From Planctomycetota bacterium (GTDB lineage: Bacteria; Planctomycetota; JAJSAM01), in NCBI GenBank assembly GCA_024274785.1, contig JAJSAM010000009.1:1-64000 (forward strand): 64,000 nt of DNA. Direction: 5' to 3'. Shown one piece after another: positions 1 through 7,708 of the stretch (its first letter is position 1; every line of letters starts with the position of its first letter). The notes under the pieces are model-generated. The model had not been told where the DNA came from and searched no databases. It was given only the letters and a program-made list of their open reading frames with translations. The translations under genes were made by a program, and so were the position numbers.

Positions 1-1
1 C

Positions 2-64
2 CGCATGAAGAACCTGAAAGCCCCGAGGGGCAAGGGAGGTGTGCGAACGAAGAAGACCGCCTGA
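2..64 (+). CDS. C-terminal end of a gene entering from the left edge
   Basis: An open frame enters at the left edge and stops with TGA at 62-64. The visible tail is short, basic and rich in Lys, Arg and Gly (ends RTKKTA). Such tails are common on nucleic-acid-binding proteins, but nothing here identifies the family. It could also be a chance open frame, since only about 20 codons are visible. Confidence 0.3.
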   Translation, partial: RMKNLKAPRGKGGVRTKKTA

Positions 65-89
65 TCATGTGATCCGTCGGCGATCTCCC

Positions 90-140
90 GGGGGGTCACG
101 TTTGATGATCATTGGGGGGTCACTTGACTTGATCGGTCAC
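90..140. repeat. Short direct repeats GGGGGGTCAC / GGTCAC
   Basis: GGGGGGTCAC occurs at 90-99 and 114-123, each followed by a TTGA-like run, and GGTCAC recurs at 135-140. They lie in the non-coding stretch 65-256 between the partial first gene and the tRNA. They might be half-sites for a regulator or coincidence in G-rich DNA; no gene start nearby makes the role obvious. Nothing else is recognisable between 65 and 256. Confidence 0.25.
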
Positions 141-255
141 AGGGGAGAGATGTTCTTGGGTGAATTGGGTGCCCTGGCGGGTGCCGTGCCTGATTTGACG
201 GCGGTGGCACCCGTCTGCGTGGACCGCGCAAATACTTACGGCCAAAGAAGTTAGG

Positions 256-334
<79 letters not shown>

Positions 335-486
335 ACCGTTTGAGGGCCTGAGTTTAGCCGGGTGGGGGGCCGGGTCAAGGATTAAGGTGCCGTGGGAGTG
401 GGGGCGATGGAGTGCCGTGCGGCTCGTCTCGTCGGTGGGTTCGGCCTGGGGTTCAGTGCGGGGGGCGCTTTGTATCCGCCTTGTTC

Positions 487-1269
487 ATGACTGCTCCGGC
501 CGAGTTGCTCACCTGGGACGAAGACCAGCGTGAGTTGGTCACCACGTTCGCCCTTTGGTATCTGTCGCCGAGGACGCTCGGCGGGATGCTGTCGGTTGAT
601 CCGGAGATCATCGGGAGGCGTCCGGGGGTTGGACCGCGGTACCGGGTGGCGCTTGCGGACCTGAAAGTCCGCAAACTCGAATTGACCGGGGACGCGGGGT
701 GCCCGGAGGATGTCCTGCCCCTCGACCTCCGGCTCGAGCTCGCCAGGCTGGGGCGTATGCCAATGGCGACGGAGGCGGAAACCGATCAGATCTGGACGCT
801 GGCGGCTGCCGCGAGAGCGCTTCTCGACCGCTTCCAGCGCGTCCGGGAGGCCGCGGGCCGCATTCGCCTGAACCTCTCCTTCCTCGACCAGGACGAACAA
901 AGGCTCTTGCGGAAGCTGCGCAGGCGGCACCCCTTCGGCGTGACCGAGCCCGTTGGCCTGCTCGACTTCGATCCGGTGGCAATCATCGGCATGGTCGGGC
1001 CTGGAGACAGGTCGACCCGCCAGTTCCGTGAACTCTCTCCGTCGGGAAGGGAGGGGCTCTTATCTCGCGGAGGGGGAGTACACGACCACGGGTCCGCCGC
1101 CTCACAACGCGACCTTTCCACCGTACTGGACGGTGTCGAGGAAACCCTCCGCGAGTATCGGTGCCCGGTGGAGGTCTCCGTGCTGAAGGAGCGCCTCGAT
1201 CCGACCCTCCGACTCCCTTTCCCTGCGATATCGATCCTGCCCACGATACGTGTCACCCCCATATTGTAG
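487..1269 (+). CDS. Hypothetical protein
   Basis: A 260-residue frame starting at the ATG at 487 (protein begins MTAPAELLTW). The frame is open further upstream, but the upstream codons look non-coding. No family is recognised. The first 170 residues are mixed charged/aliphatic, with a helical middle rich in Arg and Glu. No signal peptide or membrane segment is visible. The last third (after about residue 190) has less convincing composition and could follow a frameshift. It ends 12 nt before the HNH gene, so the two may be co-transcribed. The antisense frame here is Arg/Gln-rich and typical of a shadow. Confidence 0.5.
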   Translation: MTAPAELLTWDEDQRELVTTFALWYLSPRTLGGMLSVDPEIIGRRPGVGPRYRVALADLKVRKLELTGDAGCPEDVLPLDLRLELARLGRMPMATEAETDQIWTLAAAARALLDRFQRVREAAGRIRLNLSFLDQDEQRLLRKLRRRHPFGVTEPVGLLDFDPVAIIGMVGPGDRSTRQFRELSPSGREGLLSRGGGVHDHGSAASQRDLSTVLDGVEETLREYRCPVEVSVLKERLDPTLRLPFPAISILPTIRVTPIL

Positions 1270-1272
1270 AAT
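1267..1272 (+). promoter_or_regulatory. Possible -10 element TAGAAT directly upstream of the HNH gene
   Basis: TAGAAT ends 9 nt before the ATG at 1282, and no Shine-Dalgarno sequence lies between them. Transcription from this box would begin at or within a few bases of the ATG, giving a leaderless mRNA. The -35 region is poor. The same TAGAAT box recurs upstream of the genes at 7709 and 58445. Confidence 0.35.
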
Positions 1273-1281
1273 ACGAACATC

Positions 1282-2913
1282 ATGAGAACGGCGACCGACA
1301 AGCGCGACGAAGCAGAGCAGTTCAGCCGTCTGGCTCACCGGCTGGACGCCGCGGCGGTGAGGCTGGTGCGGGGGCGTCCGGCCATCGATCTCGCTCTCGG
1401 GGAGATCTTCCTGCGGATGGGGGAGGGCGGGCATATCGAGGAACTCAGCTTCTCGAAGTTGACCGACTTTGCAAACGAGGCCCTGGGGATCCCTCCTCGA
1501 ACCTTCTTCTCGCTTTGTGAACTGGCTTCCGGGTTGCGGGAGCGGCCACTGCTTCGGCGGGCGGTACTCTCGGGGCGAGTCACGCCGGAGAAGGCCCGCA
1601 CGATCATGGATCTGGCGACGGGCCTGGATGAAGGGGCCTGGACTGTCGCGGCAATGGAGATGACCGGGAAGGAACTGAAGGTGGCGGTGAGGGGGCGGTC
1701 TGGAGAGGAAGCTGTGGATCATGATTGGCGCCTGAAGACCCTCCGCTTTCGCATGACCGTCGATGAGCAGGATCAACTCGACTATGCGCTCTCCCTGGCG
1801 AAGGAGATCGTGGGGTACGACGCGCCGCGGTGGAAGCTGATCGAGGCCATCGCGCGGGAGTGGCTGGCCCGGGATCGGAACCCGGATGCGGGCGTTGAAG
1901 CCGGAGCCGCCAGGGATCCGGTCTGGCTCGATGAAATGACGAAACAAAGCGACGAGGTTTCGCGGCAACTCAGGGCGGTGTTCGAGGCGGAGGACGTGCT
2001 CTCGAAGCCGGGTGGGGAGGTGCCAGAGGAGAATGCACTCGCAATGCTCGCCCGGGCCAGGCTGCTGCTTTCGCGCCGGGAGCGATTCGATGATCCTCTC
2101 GGGCGGGTGCTCCTCCGGATCTCACGGGAGCGCTTGTGGTGGTGGCTTGGGTTCGAGACGTTCGGGGACTATTGCCGGGAACGACTGGGGATCTCCGAAA
2201 GCACGGCGCGTCAGCGGATCAGACTGGAGCGGCGGCTGGCGAGGCTGCCGTCGCTCCGCGTGGCGCTGAAGACGGGGCGCGTGACCTACAGCAAGGCGCT
2301 CCTGATCTCGAGAGATGCCACGCCTCTCGATGTGGATGAACGCATCGCCGAGGCGGAATCGACCACCTGGCAGAAGGTGAAGCAGCGGGCGGATCGGGAA
2401 GAGCGGGAGGCTGAACGCCTGAACGAGGAGATTGCGGTCGAGGGGCCCGAAGTGGCGGTGGACGTGGTGACGGAAGCGGTGGACGACGCCCGGCGGCAGA
2501 TTCTCGCACTCGGAGCGGAGAAGGTGACCGAGGGAGCCGCCATGGCGCGCATCGCAGACCACTTTGTCGCGGTCTACGAGATCCCTCTGGGGCGTGCGGA
2601 GTGGCGGAACGCCTGGCAGAAGAGCGTGCTGATGCGCCACGGGGGGCTCTGCGCGGTTCCGGGGTGCACCCGGGCGGCGCGGGACAACCATCACATCATC
2701 TATCAGTCGAAGCATGGGCCGGATGAGCCCTGGAACATGGTCGGCTGCTGCAGGTTTCATCACCAGAGGTGCATTCATCGGGGGCTGCTGACGGTGCGGG
2801 GGCGAGGCGGAGAGGTTCTGGTGTGGCGCTTCGTTGATTCCTCGCTGACGCCCTGGGCGGAGTTCGAGGCGGTTTCTGACGTCGAAGTGTGCGTGGGGCT
2901 GGATGCGGCCTGA
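1282..2913 (+). CDS. HNH endonuclease with duplicated DUF222-like domain
   Basis: A 543-residue protein resembling the DUF222/13E12-type HNH proteins. The C-terminal HNH nuclease spans about residues 457-501: Cys457 and Cys462 of a zinc site, the His-His pair at 470-471, Asn485 and His493-494. The N-terminal part carries the same helical unit twice, at about residues 39-115 and 270-345. Both copies contain an ...F..LG(I/...)...TA/F R... stretch followed by L.G RVT..KA. Such proteins probably nick or cut DNA; substrate and biological role are unknown and the family is often multicopy. No terminal inverted repeats or target duplications flank it, so mobility is not shown. Confidence 0.8.
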   Translation: MRTATDKRDEAEQFSRLAHRLDAAAVRLVRGRPAIDLALGEIFLRMGEGGHIEELSFSKLTDFANEALGIPPRTFFSLCELASGLRERPLLRRAVLSGRVTPEKARTIMDLATGLDEGAWTVAAMEMTGKELKVAVRGRSGEEAVDHDWRLKTLRFRMTVDEQDQLDYALSLAKEIVGYDAPRWKLIEAIAREWLARDRNPDAGVEAGAARDPVWLDEMTKQSDEVSRQLRAVFEAEDVLSKPGGEVPEENALAMLARARLLLSRRERFDDPLGRVLLRISRERLWWWLGFETFGDYCRERLGISESTARQRIRLERRLARLPSLRVALKTGRVTYSKALLISRDATPLDVDERIAEAESTTWQKVKQRADREEREAERLNEEIAVEGPEVAVDVVTEAVDDARRQILALGAEKVTEGAAMARIADHFVAVYEIPLGRAEWRNAWQKSVLMRHGGLCAVPGCTRAARDNHHIIYQSKHGPDEPWNMVGCCRFHHQRCIHRGLLTVRGRGGEVLVWRFVDSSLTPWAEFEAVSDVEVCVGLDAA

Positions 2914-3065
2914 AGGTCCTGTTCTTTGACAAGTGAATCTAAGAAATGACGGTCCCGACCCGGCCTGAGGTGGGCGGGAGGAGGGAGTCTACCCTCTGAT
3001 CGCTCGCCTCATGGGCCGGGGTGCCGGAGTGGCAGATGTCTGCAGTCGGCGGTATGTGGCCGGGA

Positions 3066-3097
3066 CGGAGCCCTGCCCTCCGACAGGGCGGGCTCCG
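3066..3097 (-). terminator. Hairpin downstream of the RND operon
   Basis: CGGAGCCC (3066-3073) pairs perfectly with GGGCTCCG (3090-3097). Inside it GCCCT pairs with AGGGC around a five-base loop, with one bulged T. It sits 11 nt beyond the stop of the RND permease on the minus strand. There is no T-run, so termination strength is uncertain. Nothing else was recognised between 2914 and 3108. Confidence 0.5.
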
Positions 3098-3108
3098 CTC
3101 GGTTGGTG

Positions 3109-6100
3109 TCAGGCGGTCGGTTGCGGCTCGGGCTCGTCGCTCTCGTCAGCTTCACCATCCTCCGGCTTCTTCGGGCCGCCACCCAGGAACTCGGAGATCT
3201 TCTGGATGATGAAGTAGAGGACCGGGACGGCGATGACTCCGACGACCGTGGCGACCAGCATTCCTCCGAACACCGTGGTGCCGAGGACCTGCTGGCTCTT
3301 CGCGCCGGCGCCGGTGGCGATCAGCAGCGGGATGACGCCCAGGATGAAGCTGAAGGCGGTCATGAGCACCGCCCGGAATCTGAGCCTCGTGGCGTTGATC
3401 GCCGCGTCCCTGATCGAGATGCCTCGGTCCCGTTCCTCCTTCGCGAACTCCACGATGAGGATGGCGGTCTTGGTCGACAGGCCGATCAGGAGTACCACGC
3501 CGACCTGGGTGTAGACGTTGTTGTCCATGTTTCGGTACATCACCGCCGCGACCGCACCGAGCAGGGCGCCCGGCACCGCGAAGCAGACCGTGAGCGGCAG
3601 GGCCCAGGACTCGTACTGGAACGCCAGCACCAGGTAGACCAGGACGATCGAGAACAGGAAGATCAGCGCCATACCGGTCGAGGCCTTGGCCTCCTGGTAG
3701 GACAGGTCCGTCCATTCGAAGCCCATGGTGGGCGGGAGTTTCTCCTTCGCCATCTCCGCCAGAAGTTCCATAGCCTGACCGGAGGTCTTGCCGCCAGCGG
3801 CATTTCCGTTGATCTTGGCCGAGGGGTAGATGTTGTGGTGGGTGACGATCTGTGGACCGAAGGTCTCCTCGACGTTGATGAAGGTGGAGAGCGGGATCTT
3901 GTCGCCGTTTCTGTTGGTCACCTCGAGCGCGCCAATGTCACTGGGATCGTCGCGGTACTGGCTCAAAGCCTGCACGCGCACCTGGTAGATGCGCCCGAAT
4001 TGCAGGAAGTCGTTGACGTAGGCCGAACCGAGGTTGGCCTGCAGAGTGCCGAAAACATTGGCCAACTCGACGTTGCGGTCGCGGACCTGCTCGCGGTCGA
4101 TGTCTACGAAGAGCTGGGGTGCGGTCGACTTGAAGCCCGTGAACATGCGCTGCAGCGAGGATTGGGCGTTGCCGTCGTTGATGAACTCGGTGGCCATCTG
4201 GTCGAGCATGCCCAGTCCGGCGCCGCCTCGGTCCTGCAACTGAAGCGAGAATCCGCCCGCCATGCCCACACCCGGGAGGGAGGGCGGCTCGAAGGCGAGA
4301 ATGACCGCTTCCTGGATCGGCGCCAGGATGGCGTTGATATTGTTGACGATGCTGAGTTGATGCAGATGGGGCTCACTGCGGACTCGCCAGTCATCGAAGG
4401 TGACGAGGAAGCTGGCCTTGTTCGAGCCGGCGGAGCCGTCGATCAGGGAAAAACCGCCAATTCCGATCGCGCCGCGCACGCCCTCGATCTTTTCGATCTC
4501 CTTCGAGGCCTGGAGCAGAACCTTGTTGGCACGGGCCAGGGCGGCGCCCTCCGGCAACTGGACGTTGACGATGCAGTAGCCCTCGTCTTCCTGCGGGACG
4601 AAGCCGGTGGGCAGGTCGCCGAAGCCCTTCAGCGCCAGTGCGACCAGCCCGACGAAGATGATCAGGGTGATGATCCCGACCCGAATGGCCCACTTCACGA
4701 TTCCGGTCAGCATGTTAGTGCTGAGACTGAGCGTGCTGTTGAACCACTTGAACGGTCCCCAGGCCGGCCGCCCCTTCTTGAGCAGGATGCCGCACAGTGC
4801 CGGGGAGAGGGTCAGGGCGTTGATGCTGGAGAAAACCGTGGCGATGGAGATCGTCACCGCGAACTGCTTGAACAGTTGGCCGGTGATGCCCCCCATGGCC
4901 AGCGTCGGCACGAACACCGCCAGGAGCACCATGGTGGTGGCGACGATCGGGCCGGTGACCTGTTTCATCGAGAGGACCGCGGCTTCCTTGGCCGACATGC
5001 CCTGCTCTTCGATCAGCCGCGTGCAGTTCTCGACGACGACAATCGCGTCGTCCACCACGATGCCGATGGCCAGCACCAGTCCGAACAGCGTCATCTGGTT
5101 GATCGAGAAACCGAGCAGGGCCAGCGCCGCGAAGGTGCCGATCAGTGCCACGGGGATGGTCACCGCCGGGATGATCGTGGCCCGGAAGCTCTGCAGGAAA
5201 ATGTAGACCGTGAGCACCACCAGGATGAGGGTGATGAACAGCGTGGAGATCACCTCCTCGATCGAGGCGCTGACCACGCTGGTTGCGTCATAGGCGATCT
5301 CGTAGACGAGCGAGTCCTGGTAGGTCACTTTGAAGCCGACGAAGAGTTCGTCCAGCTTCTCCTTGACGCCCGTGGCGACTTCGAGCGCGTTGGCGCCGGG
5401 CAACTGATAGATGCTCATTGCCGCGCACGGCCGGCCCTTGTAGATCGCGGAAAAGTCGTACGTCTTCGAGGCCAGTTCCACCGTGGCCACGTCGCGCACG
5501 TAGACCATGCGGCCCTGCGCATCCACCTTGACGACGATGTCTTCGAACTGTCTTGGTTCGGAGAAACGCCCGGTGGTGTTGACGATGTACTGGTATGCCT
5601 GGTCCTCACCGGTCGGGGGCTGGCCGATCTGTCCGGCGGCCACCTGCACGTTCTGCTCGCGGATCGCGGCGAGCACCTGGCTCGTCGTGACGTCCCGGCC
5701 CTTCATCAGTCCGGGGTCGAGCCAGATGCGCATCCCGAATTCGCCGGTCCCGAAGGTCTTGACATCGCCGACGCCGGGGACGCGCTTGATCTCGTCCTCG
5801 ACGTTCTGCTTTGCGAAGTTGTGCAGGAAGCTCGAGTCGAGTGAACCGTCCGGGGAATAGAACGTGACGAAGAAGGTGATCTCGGGCGACTTCTTCTTCG
5901 TCATGATGCCCTGGCGGCGGACATCCTCGGGCAGCTTGGCCTCCGCGGTGCTCACCCGGTTCTGGACGAGCACGTTCGCCATGTCGAGGTCGGTGCCCAC
6001 CTCGAAGGAGACGCTCAGGGTCATGCTGCCGTCGGAGGAACTGGTGCTCGACATGTAGAGCATGTTCTCGACGCCGTTGACTTCCTGCTCGAGAGGCGTG

Positions 6101-6285
6101 GCGACGGTTTCACCGATGGTGACCGCGTTGGCCCCCGGGTAGGTGGCGGTGACCTCGATCGTCGGCGGAGCGATCTCCGGATAGCGCGCAATCGGCAGGG
6201 TGAGCGCCGACACCGCGCCGATCAACATGATCAGGATGGCGACGACCGCCGCGGCGATGGGGTGGTAAATGAAGAACCTGCTCAT
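3109..6285 (-). CDS. RND multidrug efflux permease (AcrB/MexB-type, HAE1)
   Basis: Inner-membrane proton-driven pump of 1058 residues, the full length of the hydrophobe/amphiphile efflux family. The N-terminus reads MSRFFIYHPIAA as usual. The proton-relay aspartates are present in TM4 (Asp412-Asp413 within GIVVDDAIVVVEN), and the partner lysine in TM10 is in GLSTKTAILIVEF. Two large periplasmic loops follow TM1 and TM7. It starts 6 nt after the adaptor stop, so the two form an operon. No outer-membrane TolC-like channel gene is present locally. Substrates cannot be read from the sequence; drugs, detergents or metabolites are all possible. Confidence 0.95.
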   Translation of the reverse strand: MSRFFIYHPIAAAVVAILIMLIGAVSALTLPIARYPEIAPPTIEVTATYPGANAVTIGETVATPLEQEVNGVENMLYMSSTSSSDGSMTLSVSFEVGTDLDMANVLVQNRVSTAEAKLPEDVRRQGIMTKKKSPEITFFVTFYSPDGSLDSSFLHNFAKQNVEDEIKRVPGVGDVKTFGTGEFGMRIWLDPGLMKGRDVTTSQVLAAIREQNVQVAAGQIGQPPTGEDQAYQYIVNTTGRFSEPRQFEDIVVKVDAQGRMVYVRDVATVELASKTYDFSAIYKGRPCAAMSIYQLPGANALEVATGVKEKLDELFVGFKVTYQDSLVYEIAYDATSVVSASIEEVISTLFITLILVVLTVYIFLQSFRATIIPAVTIPVALIGTFAALALLGFSINQMTLFGLVLAIGIVVDDAIVVVENCTRLIEEQGMSAKEAAVLSMKQVTGPIVATTMVLLAVFVPTLAMGGITGQLFKQFAVTISIATVFSSINALTLSPALCGILLKKGRPAWGPFKWFNSTLSLSTNMLTGIVKWAIRVGIITLIIFVGLVALALKGFGDLPTGFVPQEDEGYCIVNVQLPEGAALARANKVLLQASKEIEKIEGVRGAIGIGGFSLIDGSAGSNKASFLVTFDDWRVRSEPHLHQLSIVNNINAILAPIQEAVILAFEPPSLPGVGMAGGFSLQLQDRGGAGLGMLDQMATEFINDGNAQSSLQRMFTGFKSTAPQLFVDIDREQVRDRNVELANVFGTLQANLGSAYVNDFLQFGRIYQVRVQALSQYRDDPSDIGALEVTNRNGDKIPLSTFINVEETFGPQIVTHHNIYPSAKINGNAAGGKTSGQAMELLAEMAKEKLPPTMGFEWTDLSYQEAKASTGMALIFLFSIVLVYLVLAFQYESWALPLTVCFAVPGALLGAVAAVMYRNMDNNVYTQVGVVLLIGLSTKTAILIVEFAKEERDRGISIRDAAINATRLRFRAVLMTAFSFILGVIPLLIATGAGAKSQQVLGTTVFGGMLVATVVGVIAVPVLYFIIQKISEFLGGGPKKPEDGEADESDEPEPQPTA

Positions 6286-6291
6286 GATCCC

Positions 6292-7506
6292 TCACTCCCC
6301 TTCGTCGTCGGTACTGGTCTCGGTGTCCTCGTCGGCTGGTTTCCCGGGGGCCTGCTCGTGCACCTTCGCATTGACCTTGATCCCCTGCCGGGCCCGCTGC
6401 AGGCCATTGATGATCACTCTCTGGTCCGGCTCGAGTCCCCCCTTGATCACCCTCATGTCTTTCAGCAGCTTGCCGGGTTCGATGTTCACGCGGAGCACTT
6501 CGCTCTGCTCGTTGACGGTCATGACGAAATACCCGGCCAGGTCGCGCTGCACCGCCACCTCGGGCACGAGCATGGCCCCCTTCGTCTCTCGGGGCACCAT
6601 CACGCGCCCGAACATCCCTGGGAAGATGTCACCGTCGGGGTTGGGGAAGACCGCGCGGGCGGTCAGGGTGCCGGTCTCGGGGTTGACCGTATTATCGATG
6701 TAGTCGAGCTTCCCCTCGTGCGCGTACTCCGTGCCGTCGGCCAGCCTGAGGAGCACGACCTGCAGGTCCTCCTCCGGAACGTCGGCGAGCGACTTGTGCC
6801 TGCGGGCCTCCGGGCGATTCTTGAGAAGCTGGATCAGGTCACGTTCGCTGATCGTGAAGAACGCATAGAGCGGATCCTGCCGGACCACCGTGGTCAGGAG
6901 AGTCGTCTCGCCCTGGCCGACCAGGTTTACTTCGGTGACGAGGGTGCGGAGGGCGTTGCCGTCGATGGGGCTCAGTATCTTCGTGTAGCTGAGATTGAGT
7001 TCCGCCTCCGTCAGCCGGGCCTGGGCGGTGGAGATCTTGGCGTTGGCCACCTTCACCGCGGCCTCGGCCTGGATCGCTTCGAGCTTGCTCACCGCGCCCT
7101 TCTCCGCCGCCTCGTTCAGGCGGTTGAACGTTGCCTCAGCGAGGTCCCGCTCGGCGACCGCCGCCTCCATCATCGCGTCCGCGCCATCGAGCCCCGCCTG
7201 GTACTCCCGGGGGTCGATCTCGTAGAGCTGCTGGCCCCTTTTGACGTCATCGCCGTCCTTGAACATCGGCACCTTGAGGAAACCGCGGACCCGCGCCCGG
7301 ATCTCCACCGACTCCACGGACTCGGTCCGTCCGGTGAATTCGAGATACTGGACGATGTCCTTCACCACCGGCGCTGCGACGGTGACGTCCGGCGGTGGGG
7401 GAGCGACGTAGGTGTTTTCCTGCTTCCCGCAGCCCGTCGCGATCGCGGCGATGGCGAGCACCGTCAGAGCGTGGTGAAGCCGAAGGACGGATGACGTGCC
7501 GATCAT
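6292..7506 (-). CDS. RND efflux periplasmic adaptor (membrane fusion) lipoprotein
   Basis: A 404-residue HlyD/AcrA-type adaptor that would bridge the RND permease and an outer-membrane channel. The ATG at 7506 is preceded by AGGAG at good spacing; a longer upstream frame exists but lacks coding character. A lipoprotein signal ends in ATGC, with Cys26 as the lipidation site. Next come a barrel-sandwich (lipoyl-like) half, a long helical hairpin around residues 100-190 rich in Ala and Glu, the second lipoyl half and a beta-barrel. The C-terminal tail is acidic. It is first gene of the operon with the permease. Confidence 0.93.
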   Translation of the reverse strand: MIGTSSVLRLHHALTVLAIAAIATGCGKQENTYVAPPPPDVTVAAPVVKDIVQYLEFTGRTESVESVEIRARVRGFLKVPMFKDGDDVKRGQQLYEIDPREYQAGLDGADAMMEAAVAERDLAEATFNRLNEAAEKGAVSKLEAIQAEAAVKVANAKISTAQARLTEAELNLSYTKILSPIDGNALRTLVTEVNLVGQGETTLLTTVVRQDPLYAFFTISERDLIQLLKNRPEARRHKSLADVPEEDLQVVLLRLADGTEYAHEGKLDYIDNTVNPETGTLTARAVFPNPDGDIFPGMFGRVMVPRETKGAMLVPEVAVQRDLAGYFVMTVNEQSEVLRVNIEPGKLLKDMRVIKGGLEPDQRVIINGLQRARQGIKVNAKVHEQAPGKPADEDTETSTDDEGE

Positions 7507-7642
7507 GTTGGTGAACTCCTGCGCTGGCTGCGATGCAATAGGACTCGGCGAATACCCCGGATGCCCCCCGGGGAGCCCTGACTTTAGCCTGCCCCGTACC
7601 CCTCCGCAAGATAGGCGGGGAAAGCTCGAAAAGAACGCCGCT

Positions 7643-7671
7643 GCGACATCCCGGTGACGGACGCGTAGAAT
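7643..7671 (+). promoter_or_regulatory. Candidate sigma70-type promoter for the DUF3352-like gene
   Basis: GCGACA (7643-7648) and TAGAAT (7666-7671) are separated by 17 nt, 37 nt upstream of the ATG at 7709. The region lies between the divergent adaptor and DUF3352-like genes. Only the -10 box is a good match. Confidence 0.4.
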
Positions 7672-7708
7672 GCTCCGTGCCCCGAGTTCACTTGTCCCGG
7701 AGGAGCCG

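Noticed and set aside
1282-2913. HNH gene as part of an insertion element, intein or prophage
   Set aside because: No terminal repeats, target duplication, integrase or phage genes flank it.
3103-5844. A 913-residue open frame antisense to the RND permease
   Set aside because: Asp/Gly/Arg/His-rich composition typical of antisense frames in high-GC genes; the opposite strand has all RND motifs.
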